Source of the DNA: Cylindrospermum stagnale PCC 7417
GTDB lineage: Bacteria; Cyanobacteriota; Cyanobacteriia; Cyanobacteriales; Nostocaceae
Reading direction: 5' to 3'
DNA: 64,000 nt
NCBI RefSeq assembly: GCF_000317535.1
Contig: NC_019757.1
Location: 3,550,501 to 3,614,500 of the forward strand
Shown here: piece by piece, positions 1 to 9,717 of the stretch
Layout: each line of letters opens with the position of its first letter
How positions within the stretch are numbered: the stretch's first letter is position 1
Position numbers and translations under genes: made by a program
The notes under the pieces: generated by a model
The model's input: only the letters and a program-made list of their open reading frames with translations
Database searches by the model: none
Told to the model about the DNA's origin: nothing

Positions 1-21
1 TTTTTATTAAAAATTTTTAAA

Positions 22-390
22 ATGAAATATTTGCAACGTTGGGAGCAATATGCTCCTGAAGCGTATGATGCTATTCGTCGGAATGCTGATGATGTAGCAG
101 AAATTTCCAGAAGCACGGGTTGGAGAGAGTTTCCTATTAAACGAATTAAAGACCACCTTTTCTACCGTCAGCACTTGCTAGATGATAGAGTTGATTTCTT
201 TGACCCTCATCCAGAGATAGCAGATGCTTGGATTAGGTTACAGCAAGGTAATTTTAACTCTGAAGATTTGCGACTACTTGAACATGAATACTTTGAGTCT
301 CGGTTTGAGGCTATATTCCATACTAACTACCGTACTGCTCATGAGGCAACTGAACGCTCTGGCCGCGTATGGAGTCCACCTCTAACATAA
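22..390 (+). CDS. Small toxin-tip-like protein (predicted polymorphic-toxin C-terminal domain)
   Basis: The 122-residue product has no signal peptide or membrane segment. It is rich in charged and aromatic residues, with a C-terminal block HEYFESRFEAIF followed by YRTAHEAT and a short tail ending in SPPLT. Proteins of this look occur, as I recall them, as C-terminal domains of large secreted polymorphic toxins; that family link is recognition from memory, not a search. The next gene, 60 bp downstream, looks like its immunity partner. The reading frame is open back to the window edge, so a longer protein cannot be excluded. The 21 bases before the ATG are almost pure A/T and look non-coding, so I prefer a stand-alone or orphaned toxin tip. 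The activity is unknown; conserved H and E residues would suit a nuclease or metal-binding site. Confidence 0.6.
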   Translation: MKYLQRWEQYAPEAYDAIRRNADDVAEISRSTGWREFPIKRIKDHLFYRQHLLDDRVDFFDPHPEIADAWIRLQQGNFNSEDLRLLEHEYFESRFEAIFHTNYRTAHEATERSGRVWSPPLT

Positions 391-449
391 CTAGAGATCA
401 AATGAGTTAAAACTGAAGTATCCAACACTTACAGACCAGATGATGTTTT

Positions 450-689
450 ATGGCTTTTTATGTATTGATTTTAAAAGACAGGGAGGATGAAACCAGCGTT
501 ACTTATCGCTTCGGACCAAACGAAGATCATTTAGGATCTTTGTGGCTAGATAAATCTAGTGGTGAAGTTAAGGAACTTCAAGAAACACCTGCTCAAAACC
601 CGCAGGCATTTTTCCAAGGCGCATCTGTCAAAATTCGGCAACACTGGAAAAAAGGATGGTTTCCTGAAAAAACGTGCTGGGCATCTTGA
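450..689 (+). CDS. Small hypothetical protein, possible immunity partner of the preceding gene
   Basis: This is a 79-residue soluble protein without signal peptide or cysteine cluster; its only Cys is near the C-terminus, in TCWAS. Visible motifs are YRFGP, an LGSLWLDK strand-turn and HWKKGWFPE. The gene starts at ATG 450, 60 bp after the toxin-like gene, in the same direction, which is the usual arrangement of a toxin tip and its cognate immunity gene. The product is short and acidic in its middle part, as many immunity proteins are. The immunity role is inferred from position and size. The next gene downstream, ndhD, is convergent and unrelated. Confidence 0.55.
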   Translation: MAFYVLILKDREDETSVTYRFGPNEDHLGSLWLDKSSGEVKELQETPAQNPQAFFQGASVKIRQHWKKGWFPEKTCWAS

Positions 690-807
690 GAAGAGTTTGG
701 CATTGATAGTCTATTTATGAGGCTAGATTATCAATGCTCTATTCTTTCTCAGGAAGATAGCTAGAAATTCTCAAACTTAGCGATCGCAATTTTCCGCCAA
801 ATCAGGC

Positions 808-2496
808 TTACTTCAAAGTTCCTAAAACAGGCGCTACCTCAGCCTTTTGAACTTTAGGAGCCAAGAATCCCTCAGCATAGATGCGGGGATTGGATTGGGC
901 GACTACAGTATAAGATTGACGAACCTGAGCATTTATCGCCACAGTTTTCACATCGTACATCTGCATAGCCACCTTGGGGTAGAAACCGATGCCAATAATC
1001 AAAACAAGAAAACAGGCAGCAATAAAGACTTCACGGGGTCGAGCATCACTATAAACTGTTTCAGTTGGCAAGAGACAGTCTGTACCAAAACAAGCTGTTC
1101 CCTCATCTTCCAGATTTTCCGAGGCTACATTGTTAATGTCGCAGATTAGTGCTGCGCCAGAACCGTAAAACACCTGTCGCAACATCGAAAGTAGATAGAT
1201 TGGTGTGAGGATGACTCCCACAGCGGCGAGGAAAACTGTCACAGTGCAGAAGGTTGAACTATAGACATCGCTGGTTGTCAAACCGACAAAAACCGAGAGT
1301 TCACCGACAAAACCACTCATACCAGGGAGAGCTAAGGACGCCATCGCACTGATTGTAAATAGGGCAAATACTTTAGGCATTGCTTGACCAATACCGCCCA
1401 TGTCTGCCATTACCATTGTCCGGGAGCGATCGTAGGTGACACCTGCCAAGAAGAAGAGCACCGATGCGATTAAACCATGCGATAGCATCTGCAACATCGC
1501 GCCGTTGATTCCCAAATCTGTGAAAGACGCAATACCCAGCAACACAAACCCCATATGAGAAATTGACGAATAAGCCAAACGCCGCTTCATATTCGTCTGA
1601 GCAAAGGAGTTTAATGCACCATAGATAATGTTGACAACACCTAGAATAGCTATAACTGGTGCAAAGTAAATATGTGCATCAGAAAGAAGTTCAAGATTGA
1701 GGCGAATCAGCCCGTATCCACCCATCTTCAGCAGCACACCAGCTAGTATCATTGATACTGGAGATGATGCCTCGCCGTGGGCGTCGGGTAACCAAGTATG
1801 AAGGGGAAAAATAGCCAGCTTGACACCAAAGGCAATCAGCAATCCTGCATAAAGCAGCAGTTGTAGACCAAGGGGATATTCCTTCATGGCGAGGGCAGCT
1901 ATATCAAAGGTCACATCACCGCCGCCGTATAGCCCCATTGCCAGCGCTGCTACCAATATAAATATAGAAGCTGCCGCGGTATAAAGTAAGAATTTTGTAG
2001 CTGCGTAGCGACGGTTTTTCCCGCCCCAAATGCAAATAAGTAGGTATACGGGAATTAGTTCCACTTCCCACATTATGAAAAATAGCAGCAAGTCTTGGGC
2101 GACAAATACCCCTACCTGTGCGGAATACAGCACCAGCATCAGGAAATAGAAGAGACGGGGACGGCGATCAACTTGCCATGCTGAAAAAATCGAGAGTGTG
2201 GTGACAAATCCCGCTAGAAGCACAAGGGGGGCTGAAAGTCCATCAACTGATACTGCCCAGTTTAGTCCTAACTGAGGCATCCAGGTATAATTCTCAACGA
2301 GTTGAAAACTATCACTGCTGGCATCGTAATGTTTCCAAAAGGCATAGCACATTAAGGCAAAGTCTGCGATCCCTACACCGAGTGCATACCAACGTACAAG
2401 CTTGCCATCTTTATCGGGCAGCACAGGGATGAGTAGGGAAGCAACGAGTGGTAGCAAGACAATCGCGGTAAGCCAGGGAAATTGATCCGCTGTCAT
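808..2496 (-). CDS. ndhD: NAD(P)H-quinone oxidoreductase subunit 4 (NdhD1/D2 type)
   Basis: This 562-residue integral thylakoid-membrane protein is the proton-pumping subunit of the cyanobacterial NDH-1 complex, which passes electrons from ferredoxin to plastoquinone in respiration and cyclic flow. It shows about fourteen hydrophobic segments, the antiporter-like core with [33 protein letters not shown] and the loop motif [12 protein letters not shown]. The N-terminus resembles the NdhD1/NdhD2 branch more than the CO2-uptake forms D3/D4; that sub-assignment is from memory. Length is normal. The C-terminal ~90 residues carry a soluble acidic loop with several cysteines before the last hydrophobic segment. 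The ATG at 2496 is the natural start. It lies 216 bp downstream of thrS on the same strand, separated by a terminator, so it is probably transcribed alone. Confidence 0.96.
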   Translation of the reverse strand: MTADQFPWLTAIVLLPLVASLLIPVLPDKDGKLVRWYALGVGIADFALMCYAFWKHYDASSDSFQLVENYTWMPQLGLNWAVSVDGLSAPLVLLAGFVTTLSIFSAWQVDRRPRLFYFLMLVLYSAQVGVFVAQDLLLFFIMWEVELIPVYLLICIWGGKNRRYAATKFLLYTAAASIFILVAALAMGLYGGGDVTFDIAALAMKEYPLGLQLLLYAGLLIAFGVKLAIFPLHTWLPDAHGEASSPVSMILAGVLLKMGGYGLIRLNLELLSDAHIYFAPVIAILGVVNIIYGALNSFAQTNMKRRLAYSSISHMGFVLLGIASFTDLGINGAMLQMLSHGLIASVLFFLAGVTYDRSRTMVMADMGGIGQAMPKVFALFTISAMASLALPGMSGFVGELSVFVGLTTSDVYSSTFCTVTVFLAAVGVILTPIYLLSMLRQVFYGSGAALICDINNVASENLEDEGTACFGTDCLLPTETVYSDARPREVFIAACFLVLIIGIGFYPKVAMQMYDVKTVAINAQVRQSYTVVAQSNPRIYAEGFLAPKVQKAEVAPVLGTLK

Positions 2497-2603
2497 GTAT
2501 ATAAGAAAAAATACTTATCTGTGAATGATGTCATTCTACTAAAGTTTGTAACAATTTCTTTAGAATCTTTATTCCAGCTATACCCTATGTATGCCTCTGC
2601 GTT

Positions 2604-2637
2604 GAAAAAAAATCCCCCTTGCCACCAACAGCAAGGG
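2604..2637 (-). terminator. Rho-independent terminator of thrS
   Basis: Read on the minus strand, a 7-bp stem (CCCTTGC / GCAAGGG, 8-base loop) is followed within two bases by an uninterrupted run of eight T. It lies 76 bp beyond the thrS stop codon and before ndhD, so it fits termination of thrS transcripts. Confidence 0.75.
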
Positions 2638-2712
2638 ATGTAGGGTGTATATTAAAGGGCGATAGGTGAGATTAAGCCTACCGCTAGTGGGAATTACCCA
2701 GGCTATCGTTTG

Positions 2713-4557
2713 CTAGAAGTTGTCGAAGTTAGCGATCGCCACTTTCATCTTCTCCAACACCTCATCCACAGCTATAGCGCCCAACTCCCCGGAAGCGCGG
2801 GTGCGGATACTCAAGCTGTTGCTTTCCACTTCCTTGGCTCCCACCACAGCCATCACAGGTATTTTGTCTTTTTCCCCATTGCGAATTAGTTTACCCAAGC
2901 GATCGCCACTGCTGTCAACTTCCGCACGAATTCCCGAAGCTCTAAACTTCGCCGCCACATCCTTAGTAAAATCTAGCTGTGCTTCACCCACCGGCAGCAA
3001 TCTAAATTGCACCGGTGCCAACCACAAGGGGAAATCACCCGCATACTCTTCAATCAAAATCCCAATCAATCGTTCCAGCGAACCAAACGGCGCACGGTGA
3101 ATCATTACCGGACGTTTGCGGGAACCATCTTCAGCAACATATTCTAAATCAAAACGTTCAGGCAAATTGTAATCTACCTGCACCGTTCCCAACTGCCATT
3201 CTCGCTCTAGCGCATCACTGAAGATAAAATCTAACTTAGGTCCATAAAACGCTGCTTCCCCAATCCCCTCAAAATATTCCATTCCCAACTTTTCCACAGC
3301 GCGGCGAATCGCACCTTCGGCTTTATCCCAAACTTCATCGGAACCGATGTATTTATCACTAGCAGGATCGCGGAAACTGAGTCTAGCTTTAAAGTTCTTC
3401 AGTTGCAAACTATTGAACACTGACAAAATCAAATCTACAACACTGAGGAATTCGCTGTCTAGTTGTTCTGGAGTCACAAATAAGTGAGAATCATCCACCG
3501 TAAAACCGCGCACCCTTGTTAAACCGCCCAATTCCCCTGATTGTTCATAGCGGTAAACAGTGCCAAATTCTGCCAAGCGCATTGGTAGTTCCCGATAAGA
3601 ACGCAATTCGCTCTTATATATTTGGATGTGGAAAGGGCAATTCATCGGCTTGAGAACAAAACCCTGTTCTAAAACTGCTGCTTCCTCATCCTCCGCCATT
3701 AAGGGAAACATATCTTCTTTATATTTCTGCCAATGTCCAGAGGTTTTAAATAAATCCACTCTGGAAATATGGGGCGTTACCACAGGCAAATAACCGCGTT
3801 TAACTTGCTCCTGCTTGAGGAAATCTTCTAAAGTACTTCTTAACAAAGTGCCTTTGGGCGTCCACAAAGGTAAACCCGGCCCCACTTGGTCAGAAAAAAT
3901 AAATAATCCCAGTTCCTTACCAAGTTTACGGTGATCTCGCCGTAGCGCTTCTTCTTTACGCCGCTTGTATTCAACTAGTTGTTCTGGAGTTTCCCAAGCG
4001 GTAGCGTAGATGCGTTGTAATTGCGCCTTGGTTTCATCCCCACGCCAATAAGCACCCGCAACGCTTTCTAATTCAATTGCTTTGGCGTTAATTTCGCTGG
4101 TGTTTTCCAGATGAGGCCCGGCGCACAAATCCCACCATTCATTACCCAAGTGGTAAATTGTGATTGGTTCAGATTTAATATCAGCCAGGATTTCTAACTT
4201 ATAAGGTTCTTTAATTTCCTGAATCCGGCGTTCAGCTTCTTCTCGGCTGACTTCTTCCCGTAATACTGGCAGTTTGCGGTTGATAATCTTCACCATCTCT
4301 TTCTGGATGGCTTTTAGATCCTTGTCGCTAAATGGTTCTGGACTATCAAAGTCATAGTAAAATCCGTTTTCAATCCAGGGGCCAATTGTAACTTGCGCCT
4401 TGGGAAACAGCTTTTGTACTGCCATCGCCATCACATGAGAAGCTGTGTGGCGAATTTTTTTTAACTTCTCCGATTCGCTGGTACGCGGTAAGTAAATTTT
4501 TTCTGGTTGTTCTGATTGATTGGGAGCTTGATTAGGCGACATTGGCTGCTGAACCAT
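2713..4557 (-). CDS. thrS: Threonine--tRNA ligase without TGS domain
   Basis: Charges tRNA-Thr with threonine in the cytoplasm. The 614-residue product begins, after a ~25-residue polar leader, directly with the editing domain (HTASHVMA near residue 38, and the CAGPH motif near 165). The class II catalytic core follows, with motif 2 around FGTVYRYEQSGEL, the zinc ligand Cys in MNCPFH, motif 3 in HRAPFGSLERLIG, and an anticodon-binding domain after about residue 510. The N-terminal TGS domain of the ~640-residue E. coli type enzyme is absent; I recall other cyanobacterial ThrRS of this form. ATG 4557 is the start. It is monocistronic by context, with a terminator downstream and a divergent spacer upstream. 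Cyanobacteria may hold two ThrRS isoforms; which one this is cannot be told here. Confidence 0.95.
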   Translation of the reverse strand: MVQQPMSPNQAPNQSEQPEKIYLPRTSESEKLKKIRHTASHVMAMAVQKLFPKAQVTIGPWIENGFYYDFDSPEPFSDKDLKAIQKEMVKIINRKLPVLREEVSREEAERRIQEIKEPYKLEILADIKSEPITIYHLGNEWWDLCAGPHLENTSEINAKAIELESVAGAYWRGDETKAQLQRIYATAWETPEQLVEYKRRKEEALRRDHRKLGKELGLFIFSDQVGPGLPLWTPKGTLLRSTLEDFLKQEQVKRGYLPVVTPHISRVDLFKTSGHWQKYKEDMFPLMAEDEEAAVLEQGFVLKPMNCPFHIQIYKSELRSYRELPMRLAEFGTVYRYEQSGELGGLTRVRGFTVDDSHLFVTPEQLDSEFLSVVDLILSVFNSLQLKNFKARLSFRDPASDKYIGSDEVWDKAEGAIRRAVEKLGMEYFEGIGEAAFYGPKLDFIFSDALEREWQLGTVQVDYNLPERFDLEYVAEDGSRKRPVMIHRAPFGSLERLIGILIEEYAGDFPLWLAPVQFRLLPVGEAQLDFTKDVAAKFRASGIRAEVDSSGDRLGKLIRNGEKDKIPVMAVVGAKEVESNSLSIRTRASGELGAIAVDEVLEKMKVAIANFDNF

Positions 4558-4957
4558 TGGCGAAGTGATTTCAAATGAAGTTCTGAAAAATTTACCCTAT
4601 GAGGCAATAGTCCACTTGATGATGACGCCGCCGCCACCAGTGGATTCTCCTATAATAGCGGCCCAAGTTCAAACGCAGTTGCCCAAAGAAGCAGCGCCCA
4701 GGAGTTCTTCACACTGTGTATTCCTAGGATTAATTTATAGTTTTTGATTGCTATCTGATCTGATCTATGCCTTTGGATTTAGAGACACACCCCCAAAGGT
4801 AACTGTACAAACCTTTAGCCAGCCTATATAATAAAAACTGTAGCTTATGCTACAAATTGTTTTGATGACTAACTGAATAGATCTATCTGAGAAAATTGTT
4901 AAGAATATTGAATAATGTTAATCTTTAGTAAGAAAGTTTGAAGTATCATCTCAATTT
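4558..4957. other. Intergenic spacer between divergent thrS and DUF2605 gene
   Basis: Four hundred bases that should hold the promoters of thrS (leftward) and of the DUF2605 gene (rightward). It is AT-rich toward its right end. A short open frame with a proline-rich start (4565-4747) lacks any ribosome-binding signal or family resemblance and I do not call it. No RNA gene, repeat or riboswitch was recognised. Confidence 0.5.
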
Positions 4958-5275
4958 ATGCGAGACTCTAATTTACCAGGGACTGAGTTGCTGAAAACAG
5001 TGTTAGAACCGCTGTTAGAGGATTTTCAATATTGGTTTTCGCGATCGCGCCAAATGCTGGAAACCGAGCAACTCTCATTTATGAGTGACCAAGAGCAAAC
5101 TGACTTGCTCATGCGGATTAACCAAGCACAGGCAGAACTCACCACAGCAAAGGTGCTGTTTGCAGCAACTGGAGAACAAGTCGGTATTGATATAGCAACT
5201 TTAAAGCCTTGGCATCAATTGGTAACAGAATGCTGGAATGTGGCAAGGCGCTCCCGTGAAGCGCGAGAAGTCTGA
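4958..5275 (+). CDS. DUF2605 family protein
   Basis: This 105-residue, mainly helical soluble protein belongs to a family confined, as far as I know, to cyanobacteria, with no assigned function. Characteristic stretches are LEPLLEDFQYWF, SRQMLETEQLSFM and LKPWHQLVTECW. It has no signal peptide or membrane segment. It begins at ATG 4958. The next gene, 271 bp downstream and co-oriented, is a DUF2973 membrane protein; these two families are commonly neighbours in cyanobacteria, which suggests a shared role, possibly with this protein sitting on the cytoplasmic face next to the membrane partner. That partnership is inference from context. Family membership is recognised by eye. Confidence 0.85.
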   Translation: MRDSNLPGTELLKTVLEPLLEDFQYWFSRSRQMLETEQLSFMSDQEQTDLLMRINQAQAELTTAKVLFAATGEQVGIDIATLKPWHQLVTECWNVARRSREAREV

Positions 5276-5546
5276 TCTATCCGATCTATCTGTGGCAGAC
5301 TGCTAGGCAACAGCAAGATGAATATTAAAGTCGAACAGATAGCAAAAAATCCTTAACATTATTTTTATTCACAAAATAATGTATCCCATGCTACGTTAAT
5401 TTAAATAAAGGTTAACAAATCGCCCCATATAAATAGGCGCACAGAGAGTGCATAAAATACTTGCCTTAGCTGTGAACTACGAGATCACAGAAGAGAAGCG
5501 CTACAAAATAAGATTTTAAAACTTGCTGCCCCTGGAGGAAAATCCG

Positions 5547-5876
5547 ATGTTACACCTACTTTACATTCTTGCTTTTACTATTCTTGCATTTATAGCTGTT
5601 GCTAACTTAATTCGCAATCTGGTCATGTTTAGTTTTGATCGTGAGCGGACTTATCCTACGAAAGCTTCGTCAATAGGCAATCAAGGCAATTTTGGCTACT
5701 ATGGAGCAAAAAAACAGTTTATACCCCATCCAGAGCTATTAGATAGCGCAGGTAATTTAATTAAAGAACCATTGTTGGTGATGCGTTCGATTAACGTGGA
5801 AGATGCCCGCCAACAGTTAGATGCTCTTTATGAAGCTTCTCCAGGAAAAAAAATCGAAAATCACGAAGAAGGGTAA
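5547..5876 (+). CDS. DUF2973 family single-pass membrane protein
   Basis: The product of about 109 residues starts with one hydrophobic helix (LLYILAFTILAFIAVANLI) right after the initiator, then a soluble tail containing RERTYP and an SINVEDARQQLDALYEASPG segment. I chose ATG 5547 because a strong GGAGGAA ribosome-binding site sits six bases before it and the hydrophobic helix begins there; an upstream in-frame TTG at 5523 would place the ribosome site inside the gene. The protein is probably anchored by its N-terminus with the tail in the cytoplasm. The family is typical of cyanobacteria and its function is unknown. It pairs with the upstream DUF2605 gene. Confidence 0.87.
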   Translation: MLHLLYILAFTILAFIAVANLIRNLVMFSFDRERTYPTKASSIGNQGNFGYYGAKKQFIPHPELLDSAGNLIKEPLLVMRSINVEDARQQLDALYEASPGKKIENHEEG

Positions 5877-6662
5877 CTCATAATTTATCGAGCAAATGCT
5901 GACAACCCCCTGCTCTTAAGCCGGGGATGAAAGCTAATTACAGGATTTACCCCGCCTAAATGTTTTTTGGTATTCAATGTAACGCTTACAGGAGCGATTA
6001 AGTCGCCTCACAACTCAATAGACGCTGATTAAATTTGATTCCTGACAGACTCAAATTTTATAATCTCTGTGTAAAAGCTCAAACAAGTTAATAAACTAAG
6101 GTATCTACCTGCTGAAGCCAGCTTATTCTATTTTTGGTGAAGTGCTTGAGCAGGGTTTTGATTTGAATACTTGGTTACAAAAAAGCTACCACATCAGTAT
6201 CTTAACCAAAAACAGAGAGCGCTATCGTTACTTTGGCGGGCAATGTTCGGTAAACTGCCGCGTAGATGTATCGGACAGCGTCTCACTTTTATAAACCTCT
6301 TGTAAAGATATCTACAGTCCTGTTGACTAGGTTTCGCAGCAGCTACACATATTTATGTAGCCGCGATTTCTAATACCTGGCAAACGTGAGATCCTGCCAG
6401 ACAAGAATAAGTCCAGGGAATATGACGCTAGGGCTAAAAATAAACTTTTGATGAAGTAGTTCTCTCGGACTTGCTTATTTTAAAATTCTCTGTATTAATA
6501 GAAACAGGTATTCTTGGATAATTATACCAGCAACAAAAATCAGTTTAGTTTGTGCAAGAGAAAGACTGAAATTCTGAACACAAATGTATACATTCAGAAC
6601 TATGTTGCTCTTGATCACTCTAGTATCAAAGACAAATTTACCCTCATTACACAACGTCAAAA
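5877..6662. other. Long intergenic region, 786 bp
   Basis: No gene with a credible start was found. A frame without ATG is open from 6100 to a TAA at 6292-6294 on the plus strand (about 64 codons, with motifs such as FGEVLEQGFDLNTWLQ). It could be a decayed coding remnant, but I do not recognise it. A 61-codon frame on the minus strand near 6475-6660 looks like chance. The right end should hold the promoter of the PEP-CTERM gene. Nothing resembling a tRNA or riboswitch was seen. Confidence 0.4.
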
Positions 6663-7322
6663 ATGAAAACCATCACCAAAACTCGTACATTCACTAACAA
6701 ACTTGCTGCGGGAGTTTCCGCCCTTAGTCTTCTGGCGGGTGTCAGCATGGCAGCTGCTCCTGCTCAAGCGGGGACTTTATACGGGTCTCTGGGTCTGTCT
6801 GGAAACGCTACAGTAAGCGGTACTACGAGCGATCCCATATTCACATTCTCGCCTGGCGCTATCAGCCCAGGTGATTTTACTGGTCAATTTGCAGGCGCTA
6901 CGGCTGTGGTTGGACCAACGCCATTTACTCTTAAGCGTGTAGGCGCTACAAACCAGTACAACCTTGTTAACGATGTTGTTGACTTCTTAAAGATTACGCT
7001 AAGCGACTCAACCACAGTGAAAGTTAATCTGCTTAAAGCAAGCCCCGCTTTCAGTCGGTTACCTAATAATCCTCTAAGTACAAACTTTCAATTCCAGATC
7101 ATTGATTTCCTAGATGCCGACTTTATCGAGCCGGACAACACAGTTACTAAAGGAACTCTAGCTCTTAATCTCTCCAAAAGTGGTCAGAGTACTACTTTCC
7201 AACTCACTGCAGATAAGCCTAAGGTGGATATTCCTGAACCTTCTGCCTTGCTAGGACTAGGAGGCTTAGGCGCATTCGCCTTCAGCACTGGGTTAAAACG
7301 CAAAAGACTAGTACAAGCCTAA
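6663..7322 (+). CDS. PEP-CTERM sorting domain protein, secreted
   Basis: The 219-residue exported protein begins with a classical signal peptide (positively charged KTITKTRTFTNK, then a hydrophobic core and an APAQA-like cleavage site near residue 36). The mature part is Thr/Ser/Asn-rich and predicted mostly beta. It ends with a PEP-CTERM tail: the PEPSALLGLGGLGAF motif, a hydrophobic stretch, and the basic KRKR end. PEP-CTERM proteins are recognised by an exosortase and handled at the cell surface, usually in strains that make exopolysaccharide. No exosortase or polysaccharide gene is in this window. No close functional homolog of the body is recognised. It starts at ATG 6663; an obvious Shine-Dalgarno sequence is lacking. 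Confidence 0.88.
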   Translation: MKTITKTRTFTNKLAAGVSALSLLAGVSMAAAPAQAGTLYGSLGLSGNATVSGTTSDPIFTFSPGAISPGDFTGQFAGATAVVGPTPFTLKRVGATNQYNLVNDVVDFLKITLSDSTTVKVNLLKASPAFSRLPNNPLSTNFQFQIIDFLDADFIEPDNTVTKGTLALNLSKSGQSTTFQLTADKPKVDIPEPSALLGLGGLGAFAFSTGLKRKRLVQA

Positions 7323-7369
7323 AAGAAAAGTCTTGAAACTATAAGTCTTTTAGGGAATGAAACAGTGCA

Positions 7370-7408
7370 GGAAAAAGAATGGGGATTAAGTTCTCAATAT
7401 CCCCATTC
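7370..7408 (-). terminator. Rho-independent terminator of the debranching-enzyme gene
   Basis: On the minus strand a 10-bp perfect stem (GAATGGGGAT / ATCCCCATTC, 12-base loop) is followed by CTTTTTCC-type T-rich sequence. It lies 24 bp past the stop codon of the glycosidase gene. The convergent PEP-CTERM gene ends 48 bp away on the other side, so it may serve both directions. Confidence 0.7.
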
Positions 7409-7431
7409 CTCCCTCTGTCACCTATTGCCGG

Positions 7432-9717
7432 TTAGGCTTCGATAACTACGCGGAGATTGCCGCGTTTTTTAATGACTCGACAAGCCGTAGTGCTGCCAGA
7501 ACGCTCGAATTCTAGATCTAGGATGGTGGGGCCAACTCGCAAATTGTGTAATGACAGGCGATTAATCGACTCTGGCAAAGCAGGATCGATAATTCGCAAG
7601 CAGTTATTTTGAGCGTCAGGCACCAAGTTGACGACCATTTGCAGCAGTTGAAAGATACTACCAGTAGCCCAAGCTTGAGGGGTACAGGCAACAGGATAAT
7701 GCACAGGGGCGTTATCACCGTTCAATTCGTAACCACAAAAGAGTTCCGGAGGACGTTGATAGGGCTGCTGATTAGTCATATCGAATAAACCTTGGAAAAG
7801 TTCCAGGGCTTGATCGATCAAACCAAGCGATCGCAATCCAATCGCAATCAGAGAGTTATCATGGGGCCAAACTGAACCAATGTGATATCCCATCGGATTG
7901 TAAGCAGGTGACAAACTGCTCAAGGTGCGAATCCCCCACCCATTAAACATATCTGGCGCCCGTAACCGTTCTGCCACACTGTAGGCTTTTTCAGGCGTAA
8001 AAATGCCCAAATGCAGACAATGGCCGGGATTAGAAGTAATACTATCTGCTTGATTGCCCTCGCCATCTAAAGCTAGGGCGCAGAAGTCTTGGTCTTCTAT
8101 CCAAAAATCTTTATTAAAACGAACCTTCAGTTCTCTAGCTTCTTCTTGCCAGCGTTCTACCAGATCAAGACGCTTCCTCATTCTGGCAATTTCTGCAAGG
8201 CGAGTTTTTGCCGCATAGACATAAGCTTGCACTTCACAAAGGGCAATTGAACCGTGGGCGAGGTTGCCTTTCGAGTCTACAATACAGTCACCAGAGTCTT
8301 TCCAGCCTTGGTTTGTTAGACCGCGTTTAGATTTACGGTAGTAACTTAGATAACCAGTTTCTTTGGTGTGGTGATCAATCCACTCCATTGCTGCTAGGGC
8401 ATTGGGCCAAAGTTGCTCTATGGTTTCTTTATCATTCGTCCAAGCGTAGTATTCAGCATACAACATCAACCACAGGGGAGTGGCATCGACTGTACCGTAG
8501 TAAGGTGTATGGGGAATTTCCTGACAACGAGCCATTTCCCCCAACCGCAACTCATGCAAAATCTTGCCCGGTTCCTCTTCGCGCCACTCATCCTCAGCTT
8601 TTCCTTGAAATGCCGCCAGTAAAGTCAGAGTTTCTTTAGCAATTTGCGGATTTAACATCAAGGTTTGGGAAGCTGTAATCAGGGAATCTCGCCCAAACAG
8701 AGTCGAGAACCAAGGTACCCCAGCCGAAACAGTCTTATGTTTACCAAAAGACTGGCGCAACAAATACATATCTTGTTCAGCTCGTTCAACCACGCGATTG
8801 AAAATGCTTTTATCTGAGCTAATGCGTGTAATTTGTTGTACCCAGTGTTGCTCTTCCATCAACTCAGCAGCTTTTGCCTGTACTAAGGTGACAGCTGCAT
8901 TCACAGTAGAACTTGACTTGTTGTTTGTCAGCATATTCACCCGGTAACCCAGCTTTTGGGTTTCGTGAGAAGCCAACTCTAACTGCCAAACTGCTGTATA
9001 ACCCTTGAAATAGTCTGGTTGGCGATACTGGAATTGGATCCGGGATTCCATCACCAAGCCATCTAAACCTTGATAAGCCAGTGTTAGGGATTCTTCTCTA
9101 GAAGATTGAACCTCGGAGAGTTTAGCGCCATCGACGACAGTAGATGGAACATCCTCATGGGTGGATTCCAATAGGCGTAAGATTTTCCCCCGTTTTTCTC
9201 TGCCAAAGCCCCGAACTTCAAATAAATCAACATAATCTGCATCAAAGCTGAGGCTGAGTTCAAAACTAACGGTTGTCGTACTGAAGTTAGACACTTCTAA
9301 TTCTTCAAAAAGTGCCCCATTGAGTACAAGTTCCCGGCGAATCCCCACACTATCAGCTTTCAGACGCTCTTCAACTCTGGGATTAGTACACAAAACTGAG
9401 AGGGAAAACCCTTTTTCAGCGGTACTGCTGAGGAGAACCGGCGATCGCCCATCAATCTGCAACTCCAGACGGCTGAGAAACCGAGTATCACAGCAAAATA
9501 GTCCCATACTGGGGCTGCCATCATTCAGGGAACAACCGGAAATGTTCCCCATCGTGTCTGTCACCAAAAATAAATCATCATCTTTAACCGTGAGAGTTGG
9601 CTGTTGTCTTTCACTGACAACACAAGGCCATTCCGGGATAGGTAACTGTTCTGCGGGAATAAAAGTTTTTCCGTCCAAGAAAATCTTTTCCGGTGTGATT
9701 AGTGTATCCGGTGTCAT
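7432..9717 (-). CDS. Amylo-alpha-1,6-glucosidase / glycogen debranching-type enzyme
   Basis: This 761-residue cytoplasmic protein has an N-terminal beta-sandwich domain (about residues 30-290, the glycogen debranching N-terminal type) and a C-terminal (alpha/alpha)6-barrel glycosidase domain. Visible motifs are VPWFSTLFGRDSLITA, a typical substrate-groove segment, GTVDATPLWL, KDSGDCIV and GSVWPHDNSLIA. Proteins of this type hydrolyse alpha-1,6 branch points or related glucans and sugars; in cyanobacteria they are annotated as amylo-alpha-1,6-glucosidase, but the true substrate is untested. It starts at ATG 9717. It is monocistronic with its own terminator. Length and domains look complete. 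It probably links to glycogen turnover, but no glycogen gene is adjacent. Confidence 0.88.
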   Translation of the reverse strand: MTPDTLITPEKIFLDGKTFIPAEQLPIPEWPCVVSERQQPTLTVKDDDLFLVTDTMGNISGCSLNDGSPSMGLFCCDTRFLSRLELQIDGRSPVLLSSTAEKGFSLSVLCTNPRVEERLKADSVGIRRELVLNGALFEELEVSNFSTTTVSFELSLSFDADYVDLFEVRGFGREKRGKILRLLESTHEDVPSTVVDGAKLSEVQSSREESLTLAYQGLDGLVMESRIQFQYRQPDYFKGYTAVWQLELASHETQKLGYRVNMLTNNKSSSTVNAAVTLVQAKAAELMEEQHWVQQITRISSDKSIFNRVVERAEQDMYLLRQSFGKHKTVSAGVPWFSTLFGRDSLITASQTLMLNPQIAKETLTLLAAFQGKAEDEWREEEPGKILHELRLGEMARCQEIPHTPYYGTVDATPLWLMLYAEYYAWTNDKETIEQLWPNALAAMEWIDHHTKETGYLSYYRKSKRGLTNQGWKDSGDCIVDSKGNLAHGSIALCEVQAYVYAAKTRLAEIARMRKRLDLVERWQEEARELKVRFNKDFWIEDQDFCALALDGEGNQADSITSNPGHCLHLGIFTPEKAYSVAERLRAPDMFNGWGIRTLSSLSPAYNPMGYHIGSVWPHDNSLIAIGLRSLGLIDQALELFQGLFDMTNQQPYQRPPELFCGYELNGDNAPVHYPVACTPQAWATGSIFQLLQMVVNLVPDAQNNCLRIIDPALPESINRLSLHNLRVGPTILDLEFERSGSTTACRVIKKRGNLRVVIEA

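Noticed and set aside
4565-4747. 60-codon plus-strand frame after the thrS start
   Set aside because: It has no ribosome-binding site, proline-rich low-complexity start and no family resemblance; it sits in a divergent promoter region.
6475-6660. 61-codon minus-strand frame next to the PEP-CTERM gene
   Set aside because: The composition is that of AT-rich non-coding DNA and it occupies the PEP-CTERM gene's promoter region.
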